Shown here: one piece after another, positions 45,194-52,927 of the stretch
Position numbering within the stretch: position 1 is the first letter of the stretch
Layout of the letters: every line of letters begins with the position of its first letter
Assembly: GCF_900130065.1 (NCBI RefSeq)
Contig: NZ_FQXV01000001.1
Location: forward strand, 639,083-703,082
DNA from: Sporobacter termitidis DSM 10068
GTDB taxonomy: Bacteria; Bacillota; Clostridia; Oscillospirales; Oscillospiraceae
Direction of reading: 5' to 3'
DNA: 64,000 nt
Notes under the pieces: model-generated
The model's input: the letters and a program-made list of their open reading frames with translations, nothing else
Databases searched by the model: none
Told to the model about the DNA's origin: nothing
Program-made: the position numbers and the translations under genes

Positions 45194-46120
45194 TCACCTC
45201 CACGGCAAGATCCTTTTTTTCCGGTGCTCTTCTTGCCGAAGGGGAAGCGCAAAGCGCACCTGCGTCCCGCGGCCCTTTTCACTTCTGATCGACAGTCCTC
45301 TACTATATAACATTTTCAGCCGCCGATCGATATTACGCACGCCGATTCCGCCTGTTTGAGCGCTTTCTTCCAGCAGTTGACCCGGCTTCCCGGTTTCCAT
45401 ACCGATGCCGTTATCCTCAATTGTGAAAACAGCCTCGTCTCCCTCGGGTCGTATGGATATCTTCACTGTCCCCCCAACGATGCTGCCCATCAGGCCATGC
45501 TTCACCGCATTTTCGACCAGAGGCTGCAGCACGAGCGGGGGAACCGGAAAATTCAACGTTTCGTCAATGTCATATACCACTTCCAAGCGGTCGCCGAAGC
45601 GGGTCTTCTCAATGTACAGATACGCTTCCAGCAGTTCAAGCTCCTGTGCCAGTGTGGACATGGCATCCATTCTTTTGAAATCAAAGCTTCGGCGCAAATA
45701 CTTGGACAGTTCCAGGACCACCTCCTCTGCCTTTTCCGGTACCGTTGCGCAGAGCGCGGCGACAGAGTTGAGTGCGTTATACAGGAAATGGGGGTTGATC
45801 TGCGCGCGCAAAAAAGCAATTTCCGCGTCTTGAGTTTGTTTGATAGAGGACTGCAAATGTCTGATTGCGGTAAAGTACTGCACGGACAACAGGAATACCA
45901 TCACAGCGGCAAAGATCATGATATACACCTGCAAAAAACTGGAGTCCGTCTTAAACCCGAGCGAAAACAGGATGGCATCCACGGAATACAGATTAATTGC
46001 CAGTATCGCGATAAAAATCAAAAATCCTTCGGCATCACGTATGTACAATCGAATAGACTGGATCAGCAGCAGCAGTAAAATAACGGTATTGCAGACCATT
46101 AAGAAGGAATAAATTTGCAT
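45194..46120 (-). CDS. LytS-type histidine kinase with only three membrane helices
   Basis: The 308 residues begin with three hydrophobic helices (about 2-25, 33-56, 62-84). A His_kinase domain follows, with the phosphoacceptor H111 in LRAQINPHFLYNALNS, and a HATPase domain with VENAVKHGL, IEDNGIGM and GGIGVRNIDRRL. The ATG (46120-46118) has no recognisable ribosome site and lies 22 bases inside the end of the upstream gene, in the -1 frame. The upstream product has an extracellular domain and four more helices. Together they equal one complete 7TMR-DISM kinase, so this is either a naturally split pair or one gene broken by an indel. Confidence 0.85.
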   Translation of the reverse strand: MQIYSFLMVCNTVILLLLLIQSIRLYIRDAEGFLIFIAILAINLYSVDAILFSLGFKTDSSFLQVYIMIFAAVMVFLLSVQYFTAIRHLQSSIKQTQDAEIAFLRAQINPHFLYNALNSVAALCATVPEKAEEVVLELSKYLRRSFDFKRMDAMSTLAQELELLEAYLYIEKTRFGDRLEVVYDIDETLNFPVPPLVLQPLVENAVKHGLMGSIVGGTVKISIRPEGDEAVFTIEDNGIGMETGKPGQLLEESAQTGGIGVRNIDRRLKMLYSRGLSIRSEKGRGTQVRFALPLRQEEHRKKRILPWR

Positions 46121-47115
46121 ATACGGATGGGGAGAAGCACAATGGCAATCAGAGAAACGCCATATACAGCCGAGATGATACGGATGGGTTTTAAGGGCAA
46201 AAGTCCCTTTTTAAACATATGAAAAAGCCAAAGTATCACGATAAAATTGGCCAGCAAAAGAAAATCCTTTGCTTTAAAGGCCAGCGCAAAGGGAATATCA
46301 GGAAACAGCTGCAGTAAAGGACGCTGATCGGCCAAGGCATTTATCAAGGAGAAAAGAAGGCAAAAAACGGAAAAAAGGAGCATCAGGTACTCATTCAAAC
46401 CGTTGAGCTTCGCAACAACAAAGAAATTGAAATATAAAAAAGCAGTCGTCAACAGAATCGCCAGAATCGCAATTGAAAACAAAGAATTTCTCTGCGACTG
46501 TCGCAGCATGGCGTTTTCGCTGCCAAGCTCCAGAGAAACCGGTATTCCGGAATTCGGATAGTCATAGTTTGCGACCTGCACGAGGATTTCCAGCTTACCT
46601 CCGTTACTGCTGAAAAAACCAACCTGCGGGGTGTTACCTGATTCATAATCCTCGACCCGTCCCCCCGGCACACCGTCGGAAAGCAATTCCTCGCCATTTA
46701 CATAGACCCTGCTTGAAAAACGCGCATTATTCTTTTTCAGCCCGAATACACCATGGCGCGGTGGATGTTCCAATATCAGGCGATAGGTAGCACAGCCAAA
46801 AGCCGGCAGCCTTTCGCCGCCTACAGCCCTTTCGTTCCATAAAGAAGGTACCTCTATATATCCGGTAAGCGCCGGCTTGTTCGGGGTTTCCCCCGCAAAA
46901 TCCGCAGGAAACAAAAGCTGATTCCAATAAAACTCCCATGTGCCGTCCAAGCGGAGGATTTCCGTGCGCTCCGTATCCCAATGAGCAAGCTCCAATCTGC
47001 CGTTTACAGCCTGCAACCCGTTGTTATGCAACGCCGCACGATTGGGAAGGGACAGCAATAAAAGCGCAAGAAATAACAGGATGATCAGTATAACTGTAAC
47101 AGTTCTTTTCAGCAA
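46099..47115 (-). CDS. 7TMR-DISM-type extracellular sensor with four membrane helices (N-terminal half of a sensor kinase)
   Basis: The 338 residues start at TTG (47115-47113) after GGAGGTACAGC. A signal-anchor helix (5-23) leads to an extracytoplasmic jelly-roll-like domain of about 180 residues (LDGTWEFYWNQLLFP, YIEVPSLWNE, GCATYRLIL, SRVYVNGEELLSDG), as in the DISMED2 domain that binds carbohydrate-like ligands. Four hydrophobic helices follow, and the frame ends abruptly at LLPIRICKFIPS. The missing three helices and the kinase are encoded by the overlapping next gene. The unit is divergent from DUF2200 and upstream of the REC-BTAD regulator and the SLH protein. Confidence 0.8.
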   Translation of the reverse strand: MLKRTVTVILIILLFLALLLLSLPNRAALHNNGLQAVNGRLELAHWDTERTEILRLDGTWEFYWNQLLFPADFAGETPNKPALTGYIEVPSLWNERAVGGERLPAFGCATYRLILEHPPRHGVFGLKKNNARFSSRVYVNGEELLSDGVPGGRVEDYESGNTPQVGFFSSNGGKLEILVQVANYDYPNSGIPVSLELGSENAMLRQSQRNSLFSIAILAILLTTAFLYFNFFVVAKLNGLNEYLMLLFSVFCLLFSLINALADQRPLLQLFPDIPFALAFKAKDFLLLANFIVILWLFHMFKKGLLPLKPIRIISAVYGVSLIAIVLLPIRICKFIPS

Positions 47116-47489
47116 GCTGTACCTCCAATAGCACAGCGCAGATACCGCGGATACCGTATCGCTATTGAAGCGCCGTGATCATCTTTGAATTTGGATGTTT
47201 TATTATATTGCATCTATGGGCGCATTTCAATCTATTATACGTTGGCCTCCGTGGGTATTCGACATAGCTCTTATTTGCGCACACCGACTACTCATAAACC
47301 ACTCTTTCCACTTAATTATGCTGAATGCAATGCGATTTGACAAGGCGTTTCATGAACCCTATAATTAAAGAAAATTGTGATGAATAAAGCTTTCAACCAA
47401 AAGTGCATTTGAAGGTTTTATTGCGAAAATGAAGCTAAAGGGTACTCATTTCATGAAGATACTGGTCCTCCAAGGGGGTAACAGCTTCA

Positions 47490-47552
47490 AGCGGCATCTT
47501 TTTTGACCGTTCAAGGCACGTGGAGACGATGGTGCGGCTGGAAAAGTTAATG
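47490..47552 (+). pseudogene. Possible relic of an RNA m5U methyltransferase-like C-terminus
   Basis: In one frame this stretch reads ASSGIFFDRSRHVETMVRLEKL, which resembles the C-terminal HVETVVxLxK strand of TrmA/RlmD-like methyltransferases. No start, catalytic domain or ribosome site is present. The surrounding 47116-47854 spacer otherwise shows only short broken frames and a hairpin ACCGCCTG/CAGGCGGT (about 47577-47604). Confidence 0.35.
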
Positions 47553-47854
47553 TATGTAACCATAATATGCTCTTTACCGCCTGTCACTTTTTGCAGGCGG
47601 TATTCTTACAGCTGTGCTGATTATGTTAGAATTGCAAATTGCTTTTAAGAGCTTTAAAATGTCCATATATGGAGGCTGGATCAGGAAAATGTACTCGCTG
47701 CGGTATTAACAGCTTTAGTAATATTGCTTGTCGTGTTTCTATTGGTAAATCACCGATGGGTGCGTATCAAATAGATATTGTGGGAAAATATGATTCGGCG
47801 TGCACTGGACTGTCGCCGCTACGGAAGCGCCAAAAGCAAGCGGAGGGATAAAGA

Positions 47855-48220
47855 GTGAATAACGAACGTGTATACAAAATGAAAATCTCCGACGTCTACC
47901 CCCTGTATATTCAAAAGGCCCTGCGTAAGGGGCGCGTGAAAGCGGAAGTCGATGCCGTCATCCAATGGCTGACAGGCTACGATGAACAGGGATTGCAGTC
48001 TCAAATTAATAGAGAAGCGGACTTTGAGACCTTCTTTGCCGAAGCCCCTCAAATCAATCCGAACGCGCCCAAAATCACCGGAGTCATCTGCGGAGTCCGC
48101 GTCGAGGAAATCGAAGACCCGCTGATGCAGAAGGTACGCTGGTTAGACAAGCTGGTGGACGAACTTGCAAAGGGTAAACCGATGGAGAAGGTTTTGAGAA
48201 GCATGCCGCCACATCAATAA
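47855..48220 (+). CDS. DUF2200 family protein
   Basis: The 121-residue protein starts at GTG (47855) behind GGAGGGATAAAGA. It reads [23 protein letters not shown], then [54 protein letters not shown]. This is the full-length pattern of the DUF2200 family, small soluble bacterial proteins whose function is unknown to me. It ends at a strong terminator and appears to be a stand-alone gene. Confidence 0.88.
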   Translation: MNNERVYKMKISDVYPLYIQKALRKGRVKAEVDAVIQWLTGYDEQGLQSQINREADFETFFAEAPQINPNAPKITGVICGVRVEEIEDPLMQKVRWLDKLVDELAKGKPMEKVLRSMPPHQ

Positions 48221-48226
48221 ACTGCA

Positions 48227-48257
48227 AAACCCCGCAGCTTTAAAAGCTGCGGGGTTT
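48227..48257. terminator. Terminator between DUF2200 and the GltB-like gene
   Basis: AAACCCCGCAGCTT and AAGCTGCGGGGTTT form a perfect 14-bp stem with a 3-base loop, seven bases after the DUF2200 stop and 27 bases from the convergent gene's stop. Confidence 0.9.
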
Positions 48258-48283
48258 CCTGCGATAGCATTATGCGGATAAAA

Positions 48284-49876
48284 TCAGCCTTTTAAAATAT
48301 CCATGGCCGCCGCCCGGTACGACTCCATAAGATAAGGGATCTTTGTAACCTTGGCACATTCCTCGGTAAGAGACATCAGCTCGTTTCTGCTAACAGCCGC
48401 AGTGCTGAAGCATCTTGCGCCGGCCATAAACTGCTGCAGGCCTACCTTGATCTTGTCCGAATAGCTGTATATGCCGATGGCTCCGAGCGGTATCTTATCG
48501 ATTTCGCTTGCCCCCACAAGGTCTTTGACCTTCTCATAGCAAACAAAGATTTCTTCCTTTGTGCTTCCGAAATCGCTGACGGTTTTGGGCAGCTCGCCGT
48601 CCTTCATCCACTGCTCTATGTTCTTTCCGACCATACCGGGTATCATAAGCGCCCTGCCCATGCAGACAGCCTTCGTGTACGGCGCGCCCAGCGCCAGAGC
48701 CTTGAACACACCGTCTTCCGAGCTGAAGCCTCCGGCAAAAGCCATGTCAGGCACTCTTTCGCCGCTATTATTCAAAATATCGGCAAATTCATAAGCGGCC
48801 GAGTGCAGGTAAATCGGAGGCATGCCCCATTCTTCCATCATTCGCCACGGGCTCATTCCGGTTCCTCCGGAAGCGCCGTCTATGGTAAGAAGGTCAATTT
48901 TTGCCTTAGAAGACCATTTTATGGCCATGGCAAGCTCGCGAAGCCCATATGCCCCTGTTTTAAGGGTCACCCTCTTAAAGCCCAAGGCTCTGAGGCGTGC
49001 GACCTCCTTCATGAAGCCCTCTTCGTCAACAAAGCCAAGGCGGCTGTGCCTTTCGAATTCCTTAATGGCTCCGTCTTTAAATGCGGCCTGATTAATAGGG
49101 TCTGACGGGTCGGGAGTAATTATATAGCCTCTTTTTTGGAGCTCAAGCGCCCGCTCTAAGCTCGAAACCTTGATTTCGCCGCCGATACATTTAGCGCCCT
49201 GTCCCCATTTGAGCTCTATTGTTTCAATTCCGTGCTTGTCGATTATGTATTCGGCAACACCGAGTCTGGTGTCCTCAACATTCATCTGGATCAGAATTTC
49301 TCCGAGACCTCTATGATATTTACGGTAAGCGGCAATGCGCCTGTCCATGTCGGGCGCTTGCATAACCTTGCCGTCCTTGCTCAAAACAAGCTCGGGGTCG
49401 ATGCCGCACACGTTTTCCCCGCAGACTATGGTAACACCTGAAATTGCCGCGCCGACGGCAAAATGCTCCCAGTTTTTCCTGGCGATTTCGGTGGAGCCGA
49501 GCGCTCCCGTGAATATCGGAACGCTCATTTTGACCTTCTTGTCCCAGCCGTATTCACATTCCGTGGAAACGTTCGGGAAAAGCGCGGTGTCGGAATCGCC
49601 CCTGACGCCTTCGGGAAGACCCTTCGCGCCCAGCGCATAGCCATGGATGTTGAGGTGGGAATAGTCAACGGGGTAGTTTTTGTCGCCGCCTGCCGTAATG
49701 TCTCCAAACGGGCCCGGGTAAATCAGTTCTCTTCCCCTAAAGGCGGATTTGAAGACCTCGCAGTTTCCCTTGCAGCCGTCCAGACACCTTGAGCATAGCC
49801 CGCTTGACGGTACAATGCTCCTAGAGCGGTTGGCTGTCCTAGTGGCGTCGTTGCCATTAGGCTGTTGCAGATTCAT
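48284..49876 (-). CDS. FMN-binding glutamate-synthase-like protein (GltB central-domain family)
   Basis: The 530-residue protein carries the glutamate synthase FMN/Fe-S domain without the amidotransferase half. Motifs include LIQMNVEDTRLGVAEYII, IELKWGQGAKCIGGEI, the TIDGASGGTGMSPWRMMEEWG flavin/substrate segment and GARCFSTAA. An N-terminal cysteine set CSRCLDGCKGNC (residues 28-39) could bind an Fe-S cluster. Stand-alone members are annotated as archaeal-type or alternative glutamate synthases and ferredoxin-linked oxidoreductases; the true substrate is open. The gene stands alone, with GC content a little lower than the housekeeping region. The ATG follows AGGAGGC-like bases. Confidence 0.82.
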   Translation of the reverse strand: MNLQQPNGNDATRTANRSRSIVPSSGLCSRCLDGCKGNCEVFKSAFRGRELIYPGPFGDITAGGDKNYPVDYSHLNIHGYALGAKGLPEGVRGDSDTALFPNVSTECEYGWDKKVKMSVPIFTGALGSTEIARKNWEHFAVGAAISGVTIVCGENVCGIDPELVLSKDGKVMQAPDMDRRIAAYRKYHRGLGEILIQMNVEDTRLGVAEYIIDKHGIETIELKWGQGAKCIGGEIKVSSLERALELQKRGYIITPDPSDPINQAAFKDGAIKEFERHSRLGFVDEEGFMKEVARLRALGFKRVTLKTGAYGLRELAMAIKWSSKAKIDLLTIDGASGGTGMSPWRMMEEWGMPPIYLHSAAYEFADILNNSGERVPDMAFAGGFSSEDGVFKALALGAPYTKAVCMGRALMIPGMVGKNIEQWMKDGELPKTVSDFGSTKEEIFVCYEKVKDLVGASEIDKIPLGAIGIYSYSDKIKVGLQQFMAGARCFSTAAVSRNELMSLTEECAKVTKIPYLMESYRAAAMDILKG

Positions 49877-50105
49877 TTTTAGCCTCCTGATTTCTTACGC
49901 ACGCCGTTGTACGTATAATATCAATTCCCGAAAATCGCAGGGTACCGGAGGCACGGTTCTTGCTATTTTCGGGAACTGTCAGGCACATTATATACGAAAG
50001 CGATATGCCTGTAAACAACATTCGACAAATTGCGCTTCAATGACGATAAGCAGCACGATAAAAAAATATCTTCTGGCGCCGAGATAAAATACCCTATCCA
50101 GTAAC

Positions 50106-50134
50106 TTGAAACTCAATACCAAAAACGATATAAT
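50106..50134 (+). promoter_or_regulatory. Promoter of the SAM methyltransferase gene
   Basis: TTGAAA (50106-50111), 17 bases and TATAAT (50129-50134) form a near-consensus sigma-A promoter. The transcript would begin shortly before a strong hairpin at 50149-50185. Confidence 0.75.
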
Positions 50135-50148
50135 GACGCATTACTGAA

Positions 50149-50185
50149 GCTGTACGGCATATTGACGAAAAAATATGCCGTACGG
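50149..50185 (+). other. Hairpin in the methyltransferase 5' leader
   Basis: CTGTACGGCATATT and AATATGCCGTACGGC pair almost perfectly around a GACGAAAA loop. It lies between the promoter and the ATG and ends 25 bases before the start codon. There is no U-tract directly after it, so it is not a standard terminator. The remainder of 49877-50210 holds an inverted TTCCCGAAAAT/ATTTTCGGGAA pair (about 49925-49974) and no gene. Confidence 0.55.
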
Positions 50186-50210
50186 CACTTGACATGATGG
50201 AGTGGTAATA

Positions 50211-50798
50211 ATGGGAAATACGGATAAGTTTGAAATGATAGCCGATATATATGACACGCCCGAAAGGCGGCAAATCGCAAAGATATCAGCAGATGCCATT
50301 CGCGAATGTTTAGTTGACGCGCAAAGTAAGACTGCCATTGATTTCGGGTGCGGCACCGGTCTTGTCGGCCTGAATCTGCTGAATGATTTTAAATCAATAT
50401 TGTTTCTGGATACATCACAAAACATGATTCATCAAATAAAGCTGAAAAAACCGAATGCAGATACGCTGTGCTTTGATTTCGAAAAAGACAGCTTGTCTGA
50501 TTTGCATACCGATTATATTTTTATGGCTCAGGTTCTGCTTCACATTCGTGATTTTAAGTCAGTTTTACTCAAGCTATATGATGTTTTGAATCCGGGAGGA
50601 CACTTAATAATTACTGATTTCAATAAAAATGACGAAGTAGTTTCAGATATGGTTCACAGTGGCTTTGATCAAAAAGCGCTGGCTGATATTATGCTGAATA
50701 TAGGATACAAGAGTATTCAATCCAAAACGCTCTATCAGGGCAGAAAAATATTCATGGGTCATGACGCATCTCTATTTATACTCGATTCACAAAAATAG
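50211..50798 (+). CDS. Class I SAM-dependent methyltransferase
   Basis: The 195 residues start at ATG 50211 with GGAG eight bases upstream. Motif I is IDFGCGTGLVGLNLL (about residues 43-57), followed by SILFLDTSQNMIHQIK for the adenosine-binding acidic loop and YIFMAQVLLHIRDFKSVLLKLYDVLNPGGHLIITDF for motifs II-III. It is a ubiE-like small-molecule methyltransferase by pattern. The substrate is unknown and no biosynthetic genes lie nearby. Base composition is distinctly AT-richer than in the 0-45 kb region, suggesting a different origin. A clean terminator follows. Confidence 0.82.
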   Translation: MGNTDKFEMIADIYDTPERRQIAKISADAIRECLVDAQSKTAIDFGCGTGLVGLNLLNDFKSILFLDTSQNMIHQIKLKKPNADTLCFDFEKDSLSDLHTDYIFMAQVLLHIRDFKSVLLKLYDVLNPGGHLIITDFNKNDEVVSDMVHSGFDQKALADIMLNIGYKSIQSKTLYQGRKIFMGHDASLFILDSQK

Positions 50799-50855
50799 CT
50801 ATTCAGTTTCTTAAGCGATGTATATATGTAGCGAATTTGAAATAAAAAGTAAGCA

Positions 50856-50885
50856 AAAATCGAGGCATTTTTTGCCTCGATTTTT
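50856..50885 (+). terminator. Terminator after the methyltransferase gene
   Basis: AAAATCGAGGCA and TGCCTCGATTTTT form a stem with a short T-rich loop and a U-tract. Confidence 0.85.
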
Positions 50886-50961
50886 AGCGGCATTTTAAGA
50901 TGATACGTCTATGATTTTGGACTATTTTTTACTTATCCCGACGTTAAAAATTTTTAACCGT

Positions 50962-50988
50962 TGTAACGAAAGCCCATTTTTTCGGATA
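50962..50988 (+). promoter_or_regulatory. Possible ECF-type (autoregulated) promoter of the sigma factor gene
   Basis: TGTAAC (50962-50967) with a T/G-rich lead-in and CGGATA (50983-50988) are spaced 15 bases apart, 29 bases ahead of the GTG start. AAC-containing -35 and CG-starting -10 elements are typical of ECF sigma factors. A housekeeping promoter is not evident. Confidence 0.45.
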
Positions 50989-51016
50989 TATAAGCGGAGG
51001 CCAAGGAGGTGAAATA

Positions 51017-51496
51017 GTGAGTGGTTACGACATCGAGCAAATTTACAAAGAATACGCACAAAGCGTATATAAATACTTGCTTAGTCTCACACATGACAGT
51101 AATGTATCGGAAGAACTCACACAAGAAACGTTCTATCGTGCCATAGGCTCAATAAAAAACTATAACGGAACATGCAAAATGTCGGTTTGGTTATGTCAAG
51201 TAGCAAAGCATGTATGGTATCAGGAGCTTCATAGGATGAACAAACGACAAACGACAGAGCTGACTGACGATATACCCGCGCAGGAGACGCTGGAGATGAA
51301 TTTCATACTTAAAAGCGAAAAAGCTGCCTTGTATAAGGCCATTCACGCGCTGAACCAGCCCATGCGGGAGGTTATTCATATGCGCTTAACCGGAGAATTT
51401 TCATTTGCTGAAATCGGCGAAATCCTCGGTAAAAGTGAGAATTGGGCGCGAACAACCTTTTATCGCGCAAAGCAAAAAATTATGGAGGCGTTATAA
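51017..51496 (+). CDS. ECF-type RNA polymerase sigma factor
   Basis: The 159-residue protein starts at GTG 51017, behind AAGGAGGTGAAATA. Region 2 is IEQIYKEYAQSVYKYLLSLTHDSNVSEELTQETFYRA, containing the -10-binding helix. Region 4 is IHALNQPMREVIHMRLTGEFSFAEIGEILGKSENWARTTFYRAKQKIME, the -35-binding helix-turn-helix. Region 3 is missing, as in ECF sigmas. The anti-sigma gene begins 3 bases after its stop, so the sigma is presumably held inactive at the membrane until a signal arrives. Target genes are unknown; it probably activates its own operon. Confidence 0.9.
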   Translation: MSGYDIEQIYKEYAQSVYKYLLSLTHDSNVSEELTQETFYRAIGSIKNYNGTCKMSVWLCQVAKHVWYQELHRMNKRQTTELTDDIPAQETLEMNFILKSEKAALYKAIHALNQPMREVIHMRLTGEFSFAEIGEILGKSENWARTTFYRAKQKIMEAL

Positions 51497-51499
51497 TTA

Positions 51500-52114
51500 A
51501 TGCAGTGTTATATTGTAAAAGATCTTCTTCCAGGCTATGTTGACGGATTGATCAGCGCGGAAACAGAAAAAGATGTGAACGACCATCTGCGCGACTGCAG
51601 CGATTGCCGATTAATCTATGAACAGATGAAAGCCCCGATGGATCAGACGCCGTTTAAAGCTGACGTAAAGGAGATCAACTTTCTTAAAAGAATAAAGTCA
51701 AGAACGATCAGGAGCATTTCAATCGGATGTATTGCGATCATTATCGTATTTGGAATTCTGGCCTGGATTTTCGCTATCGGTACGCCGGCAAGCTCAAGCG
51801 ATATAGCAGTCTATACAAATCCCCTCAGTCAGGCGGGGGTGATCACGCTTGAGCTTACCAACGGCAAAGCCCTGAATGTAAAAGCCGAGTTCACCTATGG
51901 TGAAAATGCGGGCGGCTCTAAGGTCGCGACAGGCTTCATTCTTAAGCCATATGCTATTCAGCCCTCTAAATTTCTGTTTGAAGCCGATAATTACACAACC
52001 GGATTCGATTATGCTGAAGAACCCCATGCGGCCGATTTTACCGTTACCATTCGCTGCAAAGACAAAGACGTCGTTTATTCTGTGACGGATGAAGGCCTTT
52101 TGATTCCGCAATAG
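51500..52114 (+). CDS. Membrane anti-sigma factor with a zinc-binding (ZAS-like) domain
   Basis: The 204-residue protein opens with CYIVKDLLPGYVDGLIS and the H29-x3-C33-x2-C36 motif of zinc-binding anti-sigma domains, which clamp the sigma factor in the cytoplasm. One membrane helix follows (about 72-98, ISIGCIAIIIVFGILAWIF), then an extracytoplasmic domain of about 105 residues rich in strands, the likely sensor. This is the RsiW-like layout, and release would need regulated proteolysis. It is coupled to the sigma gene and ends at a terminator (52139-52170). Confidence 0.88.
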   Translation: MQCYIVKDLLPGYVDGLISAETEKDVNDHLRDCSDCRLIYEQMKAPMDQTPFKADVKEINFLKRIKSRTIRSISIGCIAIIIVFGILAWIFAIGTPASSSDIAVYTNPLSQAGVITLELTNGKALNVKAEFTYGENAGGSKVATGFILKPYAIQPSKFLFEADNYTTGFDYAEEPHAADFTVTIRCKDKDVVYSVTDEGLLIPQ

Positions 52115-52138
52115 ACAAGAGATTACCTTTCAAAATCA

Positions 52139-52177
52139 GCGGGTGTATTTTCTAATGAAGATACACCCGCCTTTTTT
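52139..52177 (+). terminator. Terminator of the sigma/anti-sigma operon
   Basis: GCGGGTGTAT and ATACACCCGC form a 10-bp stem followed by CTTTTTT. Confidence 0.88.
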
Positions 52178-52365
52178 AAGATGACCTGCCGAAATTGACT
52201 GCTGAAACCAGCGTTGAGCAGTAAAAATGAAGAGTTGTGTTTAGAAACAATGACTCTTCACTTTCACTGTATTAGCTACTTATTTTGTTATATAATAATC
52301 AATATAATCAATAATTTCTTTTTTATCAGCATCTGCTATAGTCCTATTTCGAATTGTATAGTTAA

Positions 52366-52758
52366 TCATATCCCGCTTTTTTGGCCGCCACCTATGTCAT
52401 AAATAAGTTTATCTCCTATCTGGCCCCGCATATTAAGCACCTCTCTTTTCCGTATATCGATGGTGTAATTAATGCCTATAGGATCAACAACGACTAAATT
52501 ATTGTTTTCATTAAGCCTCATTATACCATAATATGTATCCTGCTTTATAATATCATTTATTCTCCAAATAATCGCTGCTTTTTCGTTAAACGCGTAAATA
52601 TTATTGAATGGCTGCTGTATTACCCTTGTCGCCATGGAATTATATAAACGTACTATCAGAAGATTATCATATAAAATAACATTGTCTATTTCAGAATCCA
52701 GGTTAATCTGTTTATTGTTAATCTCCAGAATATTGTTATGTTTTTTGTATTCCAGCAT
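52366..52758 (-). CDS. Hypothetical protein, paralogue A (immunity-like, shared upstream palindrome)
   Basis: The 130-residue protein starts at ATG 52758-52756 behind AAGGGGAG. It is about two thirds identical by eye to the protein at 62908-63252: both contain NILEINNK, the ten-residue QPFNNIYAFN, DTYYG or NTYYG, VVVD and YTIDI. Alternating short strands with W/Y and turn residues suggest a small all-beta fold. This copy has about 20 extra C-terminal residues (GDKLIYDIGGG). I do not recognise the family; its sister lies beside an Imm70 gene, so an immunity or toxin-related role is possible. The region is very AT-rich. A TGTACC-CC-GGTACA palindrome lies 74 bases upstream. Confidence 0.7.
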   Translation of the reverse strand: MLEYKKHNNILEINNKQINLDSEIDNVILYDNLLIVRLYNSMATRVIQQPFNNIYAFNEKAAIIWRINDIIKQDTYYGIMRLNENNNLVVVDPIGINYTIDIRKREVLNMRGQIGDKLIYDIGGGQKSGI

Positions 52759-52831
52759 TATTTGCTCCCCTTCTATTTATCCACATTGATTGATTGGTTT
52801 GATTGTTACATTTTTACAATTATTTTTCAAT

Positions 52832-52845
52832 TGTACCCCGGTACA
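52832..52845. promoter_or_regulatory. Operator-like palindrome upstream of paralogue A
   Basis: TGTACCCCGGTACA is a perfect 14-bp palindrome inside the longer shared string CAATTGTACC....GTACAGTTT. The same string, with two substitutions in the central part, lies at the equivalent distance ahead of paralogue B (63317-63330). Confidence 0.6.
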
Positions 52846-52927
52846 GTTTTTTATATAAAAAAGGGCCGGTACCATAAAAATCTTTTAAAATTGTCTGACT
52901 TTAGTTTCTTGAACACGAACAATTGAG

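Noticed and set aside
46090-46130. Programmed -1 frameshifting between sensor and kinase frames
   Set aside because: AAATTTA is present in the overlap but not in the X-XXY-YYZ phase of the upstream frame, and no downstream pseudoknot is evident. A split gene or indel is simpler.
47640-47854. Cobalamin-riboswitch-like string (ACTGTCGCCGC) and a 70-codon frame ahead of DUF2200
   Set aside because: The B12-box (AGCCAGGAGACCTGCC type) and the other conserved helices are missing, and DUF2200 has no link to cobalamin. The 70-codon frame has no ribosome site or recognisable domain.
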